Assembly (NCBI GenBank): GCA_015680685.1 | Contig: MNCI01003059.1 | Location: forward strand, 162,048-226,047 | Reading direction: 5' to 3' | Source of the DNA: Gnetum montanum | Lineage: Eukaryota > Streptophyta > Gnetopsida > Gnetales > Gnetaceae | Length of the DNA stretch: 64,000 nt | Shown: piece after piece, positions 51,244 through 61,835 of the stretch | Layout of the letters: every line of letters begins with the position of its first letter | How positions within the stretch are numbered: position 1 is the stretch's first letter | Translations under genes and position numbers: made by a program | Notes under the pieces: model-generated | What the model was told of the DNA's origin: nothing | Seen by the model: only the letters and a program-made list of their open reading frames with translations | Database searches by the model: none

Positions 51244-53379
51244 GCCATTGCAACTACTACCTCATTGAATGGACAACCATGCTCTATATTCCACATCTCT
51301 TTCCCTCAACCCAGCTAAGGGGGAGATGGCCATCCATGCTAACCATGCACATGGCTCCTCAGTTTTTCACTTTTTGTTTTACACATTTTTTTATTTTACA
51401 CTTTGTTGATTTTTACTCCTTCTTGGCTTTTGACTCTATTGATTTTTTCAATTTTTTTACAACATTGTTAGTATGTTTTATCTTTCTTGAATATTTTATA
51501 CTTTCTTATATATTTTACTTTATTTTTATGTGACTTTTCATTATTTTTGCTAATAAAAGTTCTTTATTATTGCAGGACACAATCCCAATGTTGTTATTTA
51601 CTAATGGTGGTTTGTGCTTAATATTTTAATTTTTAATGTCTAATTTCTATTTTTTAATTCTGATGTCTAATGCCTAAGACATGGTTTATTTTTCATGGAA
51701 TAGGCATTGAGTCCATGACATCTACCCATCTACAAACTCTATGATTTTCCTTGTTTTGGAAATTCAAGGTTCCTTCCATTAAATAAACTTTTAATAAATT
51801 TGTAACCTTGGTATTTTCTAGAATTGGGAAGTATTCAAAGGTTTGCATAGGATGAGACTTCAAGGGAACTTAATGATCTTTGTACTCTTCTACTTGCTTA
51901 GGTGCATGAGTGTTTTCATGGACTTCTTACCGTTCCACATAATCCAATACCAGGAAGTTAACATACATCTTTGCATAGTGTGATTCCCATCCAAAACGAA
52001 ATACACACACACACACACATATAAACACAAAACCTAATGGAAATTAAAAGCACACCCCTTAGACAAATAAACGAGCTACAAGCACTAGATATGGAACTAG
52101 AAAGACATGTTAACCATGCCTAAAGGTCCCCTTTGACTAAGGCCCCCTCTCACTTCATGCTTCTCTTTTCTTCTCTTTATGGAATGGTGGTTGTTTTGTG
52201 GGAGCACTTTTGTGTCTTAAGGGGATGGATCGATCTTGAAGTGGCAATGTAAAGTCACTAAAAGTGGTTGGTTAAACATAAACTCCACAAGGGACTTCTT
52301 ATAACCTCAATTTAGGATTCCATTCCACCTTCTTCTTCATCCATCTATGCTACTTGTAACTCACCTCACTGTCAGTTTCCATGTTATGCTTGATGTCTTA
52401 GTTTGACATGTTAGAATTCTTACATAGATTCTTCTAGGCTGGTTCTTAACTTTTCATAACCATTAATCGACTATGGGGCCCACAAACTCCTTAATTAAGG
52501 TTATACAAGGGAAAAAAGGGCATGTGCCTACTATGGGGAGGACCCACTTGCATATCTCTGAGTTTGAATAGTTAAGCCCTTTACCTTAGACATTACTGCA
52601 GTCATATCTTTTGTGTGCCCCATTGTGCATCCAACTCTATTCTCCTTAAAATTTCATAAAACTTCATTCTCCAACCATTTTCTCAATTTTTGAAACTCCA
52701 ACATCCTCTTCTACTATTTTCATCATGTTCATGGCTTTTTGGTCTTTAATTTGATCCCCATTTCACTCAAAAACTCTTTGTATTTTTAAATTTTCCCAAA
52801 GTCAATGGTGGTCAACAACCATGTCAACTAGACCTAGTCGACATAGCCAACCCCATCAACAAGTCCTCATTGACTAGGCCCCATCGATGCAACACAAAAA
52901 ATATATAAATACTGCCAAACACTTTGAAATTTTTATCATTTGCTTCACAACAAGAGAGGAGTTTTTGCCATTTTTCAAAGCCCAAAACCTTCTAGAGTCC
53001 ATAACTTTCCAATTGTTTGTCCAAATCACTTCACTTTTTGATCCTTCAGCTATCAACAATAAGCTCTTAGTCGTGGGGTCTACAAACCTTAAGGTTTCTA
53101 ATAGGAATTTTTTTAAAAAAAATTTCTAACTCCCCCCAAAGGGTTAATGAATACAATGATATTAAACCATCAATTTTTTAGAGTTTGACCCTTTCAACAA
53201 CCTCAAGTGTAACTATAATCACTTATTAACATTAAAATACAAGTACATTAAAGATTCAAATCAATCAAATCAGCCATAATCACAACTTAGCTAGGTGTAA
53301 CTTTCCTAACAAGATAAGGCATCCCAATTGTTTCCTATTACACAATAATTACTGACTCATGGTCAAGTTGTGATTACAG
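51244..53379 (+). other. Spacer of element B with a U3-like promoter module
   Basis: Non-coding. It includes a purine tract (AAGGGGGAGA near 51316), a TG/CA run at 52003-52018 and sequence matching element A to about 52625. At 52820-52910 a block with CAACTAG, AGTCGACAT, GACTAGGCCCCATCGATGC and TATATAAATAC closely resembles the LTR U3 plus TATA box. It ends in a splice acceptor (GTGATTACAG) immediately before the ORF3 ATG at 53380. Confidence 0.65.
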
Positions 53380-54960
53380 ATGGCACTAAGATCAAAAAAA
53401 CCGCAAGAGGGAGGACCATCTCAACAAAGGAAGAAACAACCTAGAGTTGGAAAGGGCTAGCAAGAAAAAGCCTAAAACAATCAAAAGAAACACATGCAAT
53501 GGGACCTCTTTAGGAGGAGCCTAAAGTGGAATCTATTCGATAGATTCTTGAGGAAGAGGTTGCAATAGAACAATCATAGCAAGGAGAGATACCAAGGCCT
53601 ATACTGAGACTTGAAGCCACACTAACACAAGCCTACTTCAACACAAGTAGGTTTTGTGATGTCCAACACTCAGTTCTCCAAGAACTAAGCTTTGAGCCAT
53701 TCTTAGAGCATGCTCTAGCAGAGGTAAAGACATAATTGAAAACCTCTCCCATGTGGCCAATCATCACTTCTAGTGGGAAGTGCTACATAAGGGAGATGTA
53801 CCTCTTCTAGAACAATAGAACAGTAGGTTCCACTATGAAGATCAAGGACATTTAGGTGTCCTACTTAGCTGAAGCCATCACGCAAGCTCTTTGGTTGCCT
53901 GATTCTAGAACACAACTAGCAAAACTATCTATGCAAGCTAATCTAGGGGTAAAAAATAAGTGGACTCAACAGTGTTACAGGGTTGATTGTAAGGAGTTTA
54001 GCATGCTCACATCGATGAAGTGCATATACTTCAAAATAGCAACCCATCATCTCAATTTGATGGTGAGGCCTAGTAACATAACTACCTTCTTCGCTCGAGC
54101 ATGTGCCGCTCTAAGTAGGAAATTTCCAGCAAACCTTTCACAATTAATCTATCTAGAGATAGAAAATGTTTTAAGGAGAATGAACGTGGAAGGAAAACCT
54201 TTCCTTTTCCATGCCTTATCAGAAAACTTTACAAAAGGGTAGGGATAGTTTACTATGCGAACGACACAATCAAGCATGCTCCCATTACCTCTTGGTCTAA
54301 AATGATGAAGGACAAGATACTTGCCATGTCTAAAGAAGAGAAGCAATAATCGCCACCTCCACCACCTACTTAGGAAACAACACCAGAAGCCCACACTGCC
54401 ATTGAGCACCTACGCAAAATCTATGAGCAGCTCTTGTAATAACAAGAGTAGCAAGCAGAAATGAGTGGTGGAAATCCATCTATGTATTGACCTGAAATGA
54501 GTCACCTTAATAAAGTGGCTTGAACAATTAGTCAAATGGAGGAAGGTGGATCAATATTTTTGGCCCAATGAATGAAACTGCCTATGAGATCAAATCCTAG
54601 TGGCCAAGAGGTGATGGCGTCTCTTTCTCAACACCATAAATTCCTAGAAATCTCTCAAAATGTTGCCTTCTTTTTTGTCCACTTGGAGGGAGGCGAGGGG
54701 GCAACTATATTGGTGATGCAACACCAAGGGCAGGAAATAGCTGCAAAAGTGATTGCTGATTGAATCACTAGGGCATTAAATGCACCTATGGTGTTTGTAC
54801 TAGACATTTTTGCACTTAGAGATGTGCAGACGTCTATAGGAACTTTCAGCTAGAAGTTGTAGCAACAGCTAAATAGCCATAACAATCTCAACTATCGCAT
54901 TTGATTGAAGCTGCAGAAGGTTCATCGAAGCCTCAAGAGCCTCCACCACCTAGGACCATG
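53380..54960 (+). pseudogene. ORF3 of element B, coiled-coil part deleted
   Basis: Starts MALRSKKPQEGGPSQQRKKQ (basic). The central conserved block is YFKIATHHLNLMVRPSNITTF (here split: YFKIATHHLN, LMVRPSNITTF), FPANLSQLIYLEI and MNVEGKPFLFHAL at 54020-54230, open for 128 codons. Downstream are a Pro-rich stretch and GQEIAAKVIAD (54730). At about 54860 it jumps to the C-terminal region (EAAEGS-like, 54905), skipping the roughly 1.3 kb coiled-coil section present in element D. The central block resembles domains annotated in other plant retroelements as plant transposon protein, but I cannot confirm this. Confidence 0.75.
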
Positions 54961-55178
54961 TGACCTTTTCAATTGTCTTCATGCCATCAGAGGATGTGTT
55001 ATCCAATTTTTTTTTGATGTTCAATTTTGTATCATGAACACCATAATTTATAATGTTGTTAATCCGTACACACGGGCACTTAGTTTTTTCATGTTAGTTT
55101 TGTTGTGTCATGTGCTAGTCAATAACCCCATACCTTCTAATTTTGTAAAGAACTCAAGGACAAGTTTTCATTTAGTTG

Positions 55179-56072
55179 TGGGGTTATGATGAGTCATAGA
55201 TTGGCCATGTTGATGAGGCCACGTCAACTAGGCCCCATCGACTAGGCTTTGTTGATGCATCATTTGATGCATTGACGTGGCCCCATCAATGCAGAGTCTG
55301 TTCTTGCCTATGAATACATGCTAAAATATTATGTTTAGGCATCATCTTGTCATAGTTATAGCAAAGCTCTTGTAGTTTTTACATTCAAAAGTTAGAATAT
55401 TTTTCTAAGTGCTCGTAGCAGAAGTCATTAAGTATATGAATCTTTATTCAAGCATTGTTGTACCTGAGCATGACAATGTGTTAGTAATAAAGATGAGATT
55501 CTTGATAAACCTTGCAACATTCTAGATAACTTAAATATTTTATTCATTCATTTAATGTTTTCAGTTATTTATTCAATATTCCTTAGTAATTAAGCTAATT
55601 AAGGAATTAAGAGAGATAAGCTAAATAGCAATTAAGTAAACACATAAGTACAACTGCTTCGAGCATGCGTATGACATTTGGTAATCCCAGTAGCACTTAA
55701 CGCTTAGTAACCTAGCAACATTATATGTGTTCAAGATGTGTACGACAAGTTGGACCAAATACTTATGTTAAGACTAGTTAGCTAATTAGATTAAAGTAGA
55801 CATTAAACTACTCTTTTCTTTATCCTGTTTATTTCAAGTACCAAAATCATAAAATATAAAATAATAAAAATCATGAGTCTTAATTACACTTAAACCATAC
55901 CCTTGAGCTTCACAAGTGTAGTTGGAAAGACAATAAATGTTCTTAATGCCCAATTTACTTCCTAGAGCACTAGTGCACCAAAGAACTATAGAGTCCGCAG
56001 AATTCAATTGGATCACACATGAACGCTTCATAATTCATATAGTCGAGCATAGGGATACTTCACCACTCATCA
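55179..56072 (+). repeat. Polypurine tract and 3' LTR of element B
   Basis: TGGGGTTA at 55179-55186, then the LTR 55187-56072 from TGATGAG to CTCATCA, followed by the ACTAT duplication. U3 modules here are GTTGATGAGGCC and CATCGACTAGG. The TATA box has decayed to CTATGAATAC. Confidence 0.9.
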
Positions 56073-56700
56073 ACTATTAATCAAAAATTTAATTTTTTTG
56101 CCCTTAATTGATCCTTCAAAAGTTAGTAAAGCATACTAAAATTTTCTCAAACTTGACTTGGCTAATGCTAAAATCTTCTTCATAACTGTCATGGTGGTTT
56201 AGACATTTCCTTTAGTCATATTTGGGTTGGGGTTTTGATTCATGGTTTAATTATTTCTTTGTATTTTTTCTTGTAAATTTGGACAATCTTGTTTGAAATT
56301 ATCTTCGCTACAAGCAAACCCTCATAATCAAGCTCTCTTGGTGGGTGTTTCTTCTACCGTTGCTTGTCAAAGAGTAGTTCGTACTTGATTTGATTCTTTG
56401 TAATCCTTAGCAATTCTATAGGCTTCATCAACTTTTTAAGGATTATGTGCATGTGTCTAGGGAGGTAGTTGTGGATGTAGTCCACTAATAAATTTTGAAG
56501 TGAATTATCCCTCATCCTAGTGGCTTACATATCGAGAGAGATCGCAGAATTCCTTGCAGTAATCTTCCACAGATCATATTCCTAATCTTACAAAATCAAA
56601 TCGCATCTTGCACTCTTTGAGGATGGAATTTGGTACAAATTTTTGTTGAAAATATCAGTAGAAGTTAGTCAATTTGTAATCAAACCTTGAGATCTCAATC
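56073..56700 (-). pseudogene. gag: Chromovirus-like gag 3' part and zinc knuckle
   Basis: Minus strand: gag-like text CKEFCDLSRY, FISGLHPQL and EAYRIAKDYKESNQ, then a decayed CCHC knuckle (CSEDNFKQDCPNL, first Cys lost) and the start of the protease (KGKKIKFLINSG), which continues at 44188. Several stops are present. The 5' end near 56700 is a truncation. Confidence 0.8.
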
Positions 56701-56739
56701 CATTTTACCATGAAGCAAATAACAAAAAATTGCAAAGGA

Positions 56740-59700
56740 TCTCCAGGAATTGAACTTCGAGCCATCAAGCCCTATGATATCCAATGCTCAGTTCTTGAGG
56801 AACTTAACTTCAAGTAATTTTTAGAGAATGCTCCAACAAAGGTGAAAACATAATTGCAAACCTCTCCCATGTGGCTAGTCATCACTTCTAGTGGAGAGTG
56901 GTACATGGGAGAGATGTATCTCTTCTAGAACAATAGAAGGCCAAGCTCCATAGTGAAAATCAAGAATATTCAAGTGTCCTACTCGGCTAAAGCTATTGCA
57001 TAGGCACTGGGGTTGCCTTATACTAGGATATAACTGGTAGATTTGTTAACACAAGGTGACCCTGAGGCTAAAAATAAGTGGACTCAATGGTGTTACGGGG
57101 TGGGTCGTACGGAATACGGTGCACTCACATTGGCAAAGTGCATATACTTCAAAATAGTAGCCTACCATCTCAATCCAAAGGTGAGGCCCAACAAGGTGGC
57201 TACCTTTTCCACCCAAGTATGCACCACTCTAAGTAGGAGATTTCCAGTAAACCTTCCAAAATTGATCTATTTAGAGATCAAGAAGCTTAAAAAAATGAAC
57301 ATGGAAGGAAAACCCTATCTTTCCCATGCCTCACCCTGAAACTTTGCATAAGGATTGGGATGAACTGCTATGCAAATGACACAATCAGGCATGCTCCTTT
57401 GGCCTTATGGTCTAAAATAATAAAGGACAAGAAACTTGCCATGACTAAAGAAGGAAAGAAGTAGCCACCACCTCCATTGCCTACTCAAGAAACAACACTG
57501 GAGGCCCATGCAGCCATTAAGCACTTGCACAAAATCTGAGAGCAGCTCTTGTGTTGATGAGTCATCATTGTGTTAGCCCTAATATCAAATACCCAATATT
57601 AGAGTCCCAATATCGGATCCTGAGAAATGATGTTGGATATTCAATATCATCTCTCCTATGCTAGCCTATAAATACAACACTTGGATGCACAATAAATAGA
57701 TAGAAAAAATATTTTAGTTTTAGTTTTCAATTAGCTTCTTCATAGATTGTTGATTTTCAATCTTGTTATTTCCCAGTGCATGCCCATAGTGTGATGTTTG
57801 TAATCATACAACACCTTTGTTCAAGTGTGATGTACTTGGACACATTACATGACTAGAAATAAATACCAAGATTACTTCCATCATTGCAGCATTCAGTTAA
57901 ATTTATCATTTCTTTAATTATTTTATTGTTTAATTATTTAATTATTTACTATTTTCTTTAGTTAATGTTTCCATTTATTGCCATTTACTATTCCTATCAT
58001 TAATTGGAATGAGTACAACATAATCACAAGTGCTTAAGTGTGAGTACTTGGTAATTCGACAGTGTATCATTTAGCAAACCCAGTGACATATGCTTGGCAA
58101 TCCCAGCAATAGTTATACAAAGTGTAAGACATGTACAAATGATTAGGGATAGATACTCATTACATGTAGGCTAGTTTAAATCCTATTTTCCATTGTTTGT
58201 TATCTTAATTAATTTATCTATTTATTGTCATTAGGAGCAGCATAGGATTAGACATCATCATATGCCTTGCTTTGGACTAAATCATACATGACAAAGCTAT
58301 GACTAGTCCAAGTGGGAAGACAACGAACTGTGATTAGAGTATAACAATTTCAATGCACAACTAAGCCCATCCACAAAATTCAACCAAATTGTGTGTGAAC
58401 ACTTATGCTTCGTATGGTTGGATGTAGGGGTACCTCATTGCTCATCATGCATGAGCAGGAGTAGCATGTAGAAATGTGTGGTGTGAACCCATCTGTATAT
58501 CAACCAGCAATGAGTCACCTTAATGAGGTGGCTTGGACAATTAGCTATATGGAAAGAGGTGGGTCGATATTCTCTACCCAATGGATGCAGTTTCCCGCAA
58601 GGTCAGATCCTAATGCCTAAGAGGTAATAGTGTCATTATCTCAACACCATTTATTCTCAAAAATCTCTAGGAATGCTACCTCCTTTTTTATACGTTTGAA
58701 GGAAGGTGAAGAGACAATTGTGTTGATGATGCAATGCCAAGGATAGAAGACCACTACTGAAGTAGTCACTGACTAAATCATAGAAGCGCTTAATGCACCC
58801 ATGGCATTTGTACTAGACGTCTCTACACTTCAACATGTGCAGACGTCTATAGGAATGATCAACGAAAGATTAAATGTAGCCTAGCACAAAGAGTTACTAG
58901 ACCAACTGATGGGGACTAGACAACCAATTTCAAAAAATCTTTGATTTTTTAGATAATATTACTACAACCCAATCAGAGCTATTAGAAGCAAAGGGTAAGT
59001 GCATTATCTTAGAGGGACAACTTGAAATGGCCCAAGCACAAAACCAAAGCTTGACCACAGATATTGTTTAACTACGTGTCCATTTTGCTGATCCCGCACT
59101 CCTCAGCCTAGCAATCACTAGAGATGAATCTTTTTAATAGCTTTAAGAACAATTCAGAAAAGTTGAGGAGAAAATAGTGATGACCATCTTCAACTAGTCC
59201 ATAGCAGAAGGAAAAACCTACTCAATTCAAAAGGACTTGGTTTAGATGCACCAAGAAAATAAATCTTTGATCGCTGAAAATCATTACTTGCGCAATGTTG
59301 ATGCATAGAAACAACAGATGTAGGAATTCATTCATCAACAATAGGAGCAACTCGCTAGGGTAAACACTGAGTTGAGAAAATTGGCCACGGAGAATCAAAA
59401 TCTATCTATAGAGGAAGTCCTAGCCTTACATCAAAAGTTTTCCATTGAGATCACCACCTGGAAGACTGAGGCTCTTAAGTTTGAAAGAGTCAAAAATCAC
59501 TATAGAGAATAAGTTGGCTTGTAGAAGGAGGTAAATGAAAAAAATATTCAAATGGTTAAGGTAAAGTAAATGAAGCCCTCCAACAACTCTAGTAATCAAG
59601 AGAAGTGTGGTAGCCCATCATTGATGGAATTGATGCCTATAACAAAGCAAAGATTCGCCTAAAGGAGATGTAGATTGAAGAAATGACATAATACATGAAA

Positions 59701-60225
59701 TTTCCCAATCTCTACTATGCAAACCTAGTGATGCTGATTGCTAGACGACCATAGTTAGAATTGGAAAAATAAGTGGCCATCTCATACTTGTTGTACAAGG
59801 TCGAGTTTAAGCACCATAAAGACATCAAGCAAGATTTTGAGATAGAAAATGCTAAACTCAAAGTTCTCAGCGCATGATTCACGGATCAATGATCAACTAC
59901 CAAGAACTTGGCGAAGAGAATGAATGGTTACCAGGAACTAAAAGACAATTAAGGCATACAACATCAAGCGCAAACAATTTGCTACCTGGTTCATTAATGC
60001 TAAGGAGTTATTTCTAGTGATTCCCTATCCTTGGGATGTGCCCATTCCTACCTACATTGATGAAGCTACATGGATGATGCACAATCCCATGAGTAAGAAG
60101 GAGAAAATAAAGGCATTGCTAGATGCCTTTCACCTCCCATCAGTAGTTGCAGCAAAAATAGGACAACCACAGCCACCTCAACCACCACATGTGCCTGAAG
60201 CTAGTGAATGTCCCTTAGAACCTTA
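56740..60225 (+). pseudogene. ORF3 of element D, most complete copy
   Basis: The central block at 57060-57330 (NKWTQWCYGVGRTEYGALT, KCIYFKIVAYHLN, FPVNLPKLIYLEI) is open for 98 codons. After the inserted LTR come MSHLNEVAWTIS-like text (58510), a region matching QQRMSTGTEP-type sequence of element C, and a long coiled coil (about 58930-59880) rich in Q/E/K/L with heptad-like leucines (TELRKLATENQNLSIEE). The C-terminal domain is the 60017-60226 frame (IPYPWDVPIPTYIDEATWMM, Pro-rich end). No signal peptide or membrane segment is seen. The frame is broken mostly by TAG/TAA at expected Gln codons. Confidence 0.75.
57555..58447 (+). mobile_element. Solo LTR (Athila-like family) in ORF3 of element D
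   Basis: From TGATGAG to CTCATCA, with CCTATAAATAC near 57664 and AATAAATAC near 57859. Flanks are TGTGT (57550-57554) and TGCAT (58448-58452), which differ at two transition sites. U3 carries CCAATAT/GGATATTC repeats, unlike the other copies. ORF3 of element B shows the uninterrupted site (near 54432). Confidence 0.85.
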
Positions 60226-60480
60226 GGAGCCATCACCGCTTGGGACTGTCTAACCTTCTCCACCAACTTCATGCCATCAAAGGAAATGTCATCCAATTTT
60301 CAAGATTCATGTTATGGTGTTTAATTTTGTGCCATGAACACCACACTTGTAATGTGTTGATCTATACACTTGAGCACTCAATTTTGTCAAGTCAGTTTGT
60401 TTTGGTTTATTAAGAGTTAATCAATAATCCCATACCTTCCCAATTTTGTAAAGAAACTCAAGGATTTAGTCATGAGGGTA

Positions 60481-61184
60481 TCATGGATCATGGTTGGTTG
60501 CATCGATGTGGCCACCACATCAATAAAGCCCCATCGACACAGGGTCCATTTTTTACTATAAATACATGCTCACTAGCCACATTTATGGCATCAAATTCAT
60601 ATTGGTAACAGAGCTCTTACAGTTTGTCTATTTGAAAGTTAGAATATTTCTCCCAAGTGCCTACAGCAAGAGTCATTGAGTGTACAAATCTTTATTCGAG
60701 CATTATTATACTTGAGCATGAAAGTGTGTACGACAATAAAGACAACCTTCTTGATAAACCTTGCAGCATTCTAGATAATTTAGACATTTATTTATGCATT
60801 TAATATTTTTAGTTAATTATTTAATGTGTTTCAGTAATTAAGTTAATTAAGCAAGATAAGCTAGATAGATTAAATACATAAGTACAACCACTTTGAGTGT
60901 AACATGTATTCACTTGGTAATCCCAGTAGCATTATTGCTTAGTGCACCCAGTGGCATAGAGCTTGGTAACCCAACAGTGGTTACATGGGTTCAGGACGTG
61001 TACATAAAGTGGGACCAAATGCTTATGGTAGGATTAGTTAGAGATCAATTAATTGGTTAATTTAGATTAATCATTAAATGACTTTATCTCTCCCTTCAAA
61101 GCACCAAAAAACATAAAATACAAAATGATAAAAATCATATGCCTCAATTTCACTTAACCATACCTTTGTACTTCACAAGTGTAT
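60481..61184 (+). repeat. 3' LTR of element D, 3' end missing
   Basis: Starts TCATGGATC (decayed TGATGG) after the polypurine tract. It aligns with the other LTRs until CACAAGTGTA at about 61184; about 150 bp of U5 are lost. It includes CTATAAATACATG near 60559. Confidence 0.85.
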
Positions 61185-61584
61185 GACTTGAAAACTAATT
61201 TTTTATCTTCTATAAGCTAAATCTATTTATTCCATTATGTCCAAAAGGTTCTAATTTGTTGGAAATGGTTCTTTTTTCATTAAAAACAAACTTCAAAATC
61301 ACAATTTATGTTTGTTTTAAGTTAAAAAAAATTTCATGTTTTTCGAGACTTCCCATGAGGTCACCCATCCTAGTGCTACTCTAGGGTAAGCATGTTTAAT
61401 AACAGAATTTTTATCTTACCTACTGCCAAGGCACTAAGTTCCTTTTTTAAAAATTTTTTGGTGTCCTTAAATTTAAATTTTTTGGCTTGATTTGACATTT
61501 TTTTTCAAATTTGAACTTTTTTCCATAAACTGATGAATATTTTTGAATTTGTCCATCAGTTTATGTAGAAAAAAATTTCATAAA
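61185..61584. other. Unclassified AT-rich sequence around a 5S-like piece
   Basis: Apart from the 5S rRNA-like segment listed separately, it is T-rich, with repeated AAATTTTTTGG-type runs and no gene. An inverted CTGATG..CATCAG arrangement occurs near 61530-61560. Confidence 0.4.
61344..61411 (-). pseudogene. 5S rRNA-derived segment (3' half)
   Basis: The minus strand reads TTAAACATGCTTACC, then AGAGTAGCACTAGGATGGGT (20 bases), then GACCTCATGGGAAGTCTCG. This is the 3' half of plant 5S rRNA, including the internal control region, with scattered changes. The 5' half is not recognisable beyond a weak AACTCCG-like piece. A free 5S pseudogene, a Cassandra-type LTR (which carries 5S sequence) or a 5S-derived SINE are all possible. 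Confidence 0.75.
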
Positions 61585-61835
61585 AAGGTAATGATTTCTA
61601 GCATCCATGGTATTCATAAGTACTAGAGAAGGCAACAATTTTTGGTGCTAGTGGTGTTCATAAGTGTTGGTGAAGGCAACAATTCCTAGCATTGATAGTG
61701 TTCACAGCATGCCAAGGAAGGCAACAATTCCCGACGCCAACAGTGTCCACAGCACACTAGGGAAGGCAATGATTCCCAGTGCTAGTGGTGTCTATGGCAC
61801 GTCAAGGAAGGTAATGAATTATGACATCGATAATT
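61585..61835 (+). repeat. Minisatellite with 44-45 bp period
   Basis: Five units plus a partial, each starting AAGGCAACAATT or a variant. Three units of exactly 45 bp stay in one frame and read KATIPSIDSVHSMPR, KATIPDANSVHSTLG and KAMIPSASGVYGTSR. Earlier units are 44 bp and contain stops. Confidence 0.85.

Larger units (their letters stand above)
44189..56072 (+). mobile_element. Complete Athila-like LTR retrotransposon B (11.9 kb)
   Basis: Flanked by perfect ACTAT duplications (44184-44188 and 56073-56077). LTRs of 884 and 886 bp surround a tRNA-Asp-type primer site, gag, protease, RT, RNaseH, integrase, a 2.1-kb spacer, ORF3 and a polypurine tract. The gene order and primer type are those of the Athila lineage. 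It lies in the protease of a chromovirus. In an 87-nt stretch compared by eye (44653-44739 against 55674-55760) the LTRs differ at 12 sites, all transitions, so the insertion is old. Confidence 0.92.
41038..56700 (-). mobile_element. Chromovirus-like element, interrupted by two insertions
   Basis: Minus-strand parts: gag (about 56700-56073), protease to RNaseH (44188-41506) and 3' LTR (41505-41038). The complete Athila-like element at 44189-56072 and the solo LTR at 42268-43125 lie inside it. Both excise cleanly at 5-bp target duplications. The chromovirus integrase and 5' LTR are missing; its gag end near 56700 meets ORF3 of element D. Confidence 0.85.
56740..61184 (+). mobile_element. Athila-like element D, only ORF3 and 3' LTR remain
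   Basis: Contains ORF3 (56740-60225, split by a solo LTR), the 3' UTR, a polypurine tract CATGAGGGTA (60471-60480) and a 3' LTR truncated at 61184. Everything upstream of ORF3 is absent and replaced by the chromovirus gag. Confidence 0.8.
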
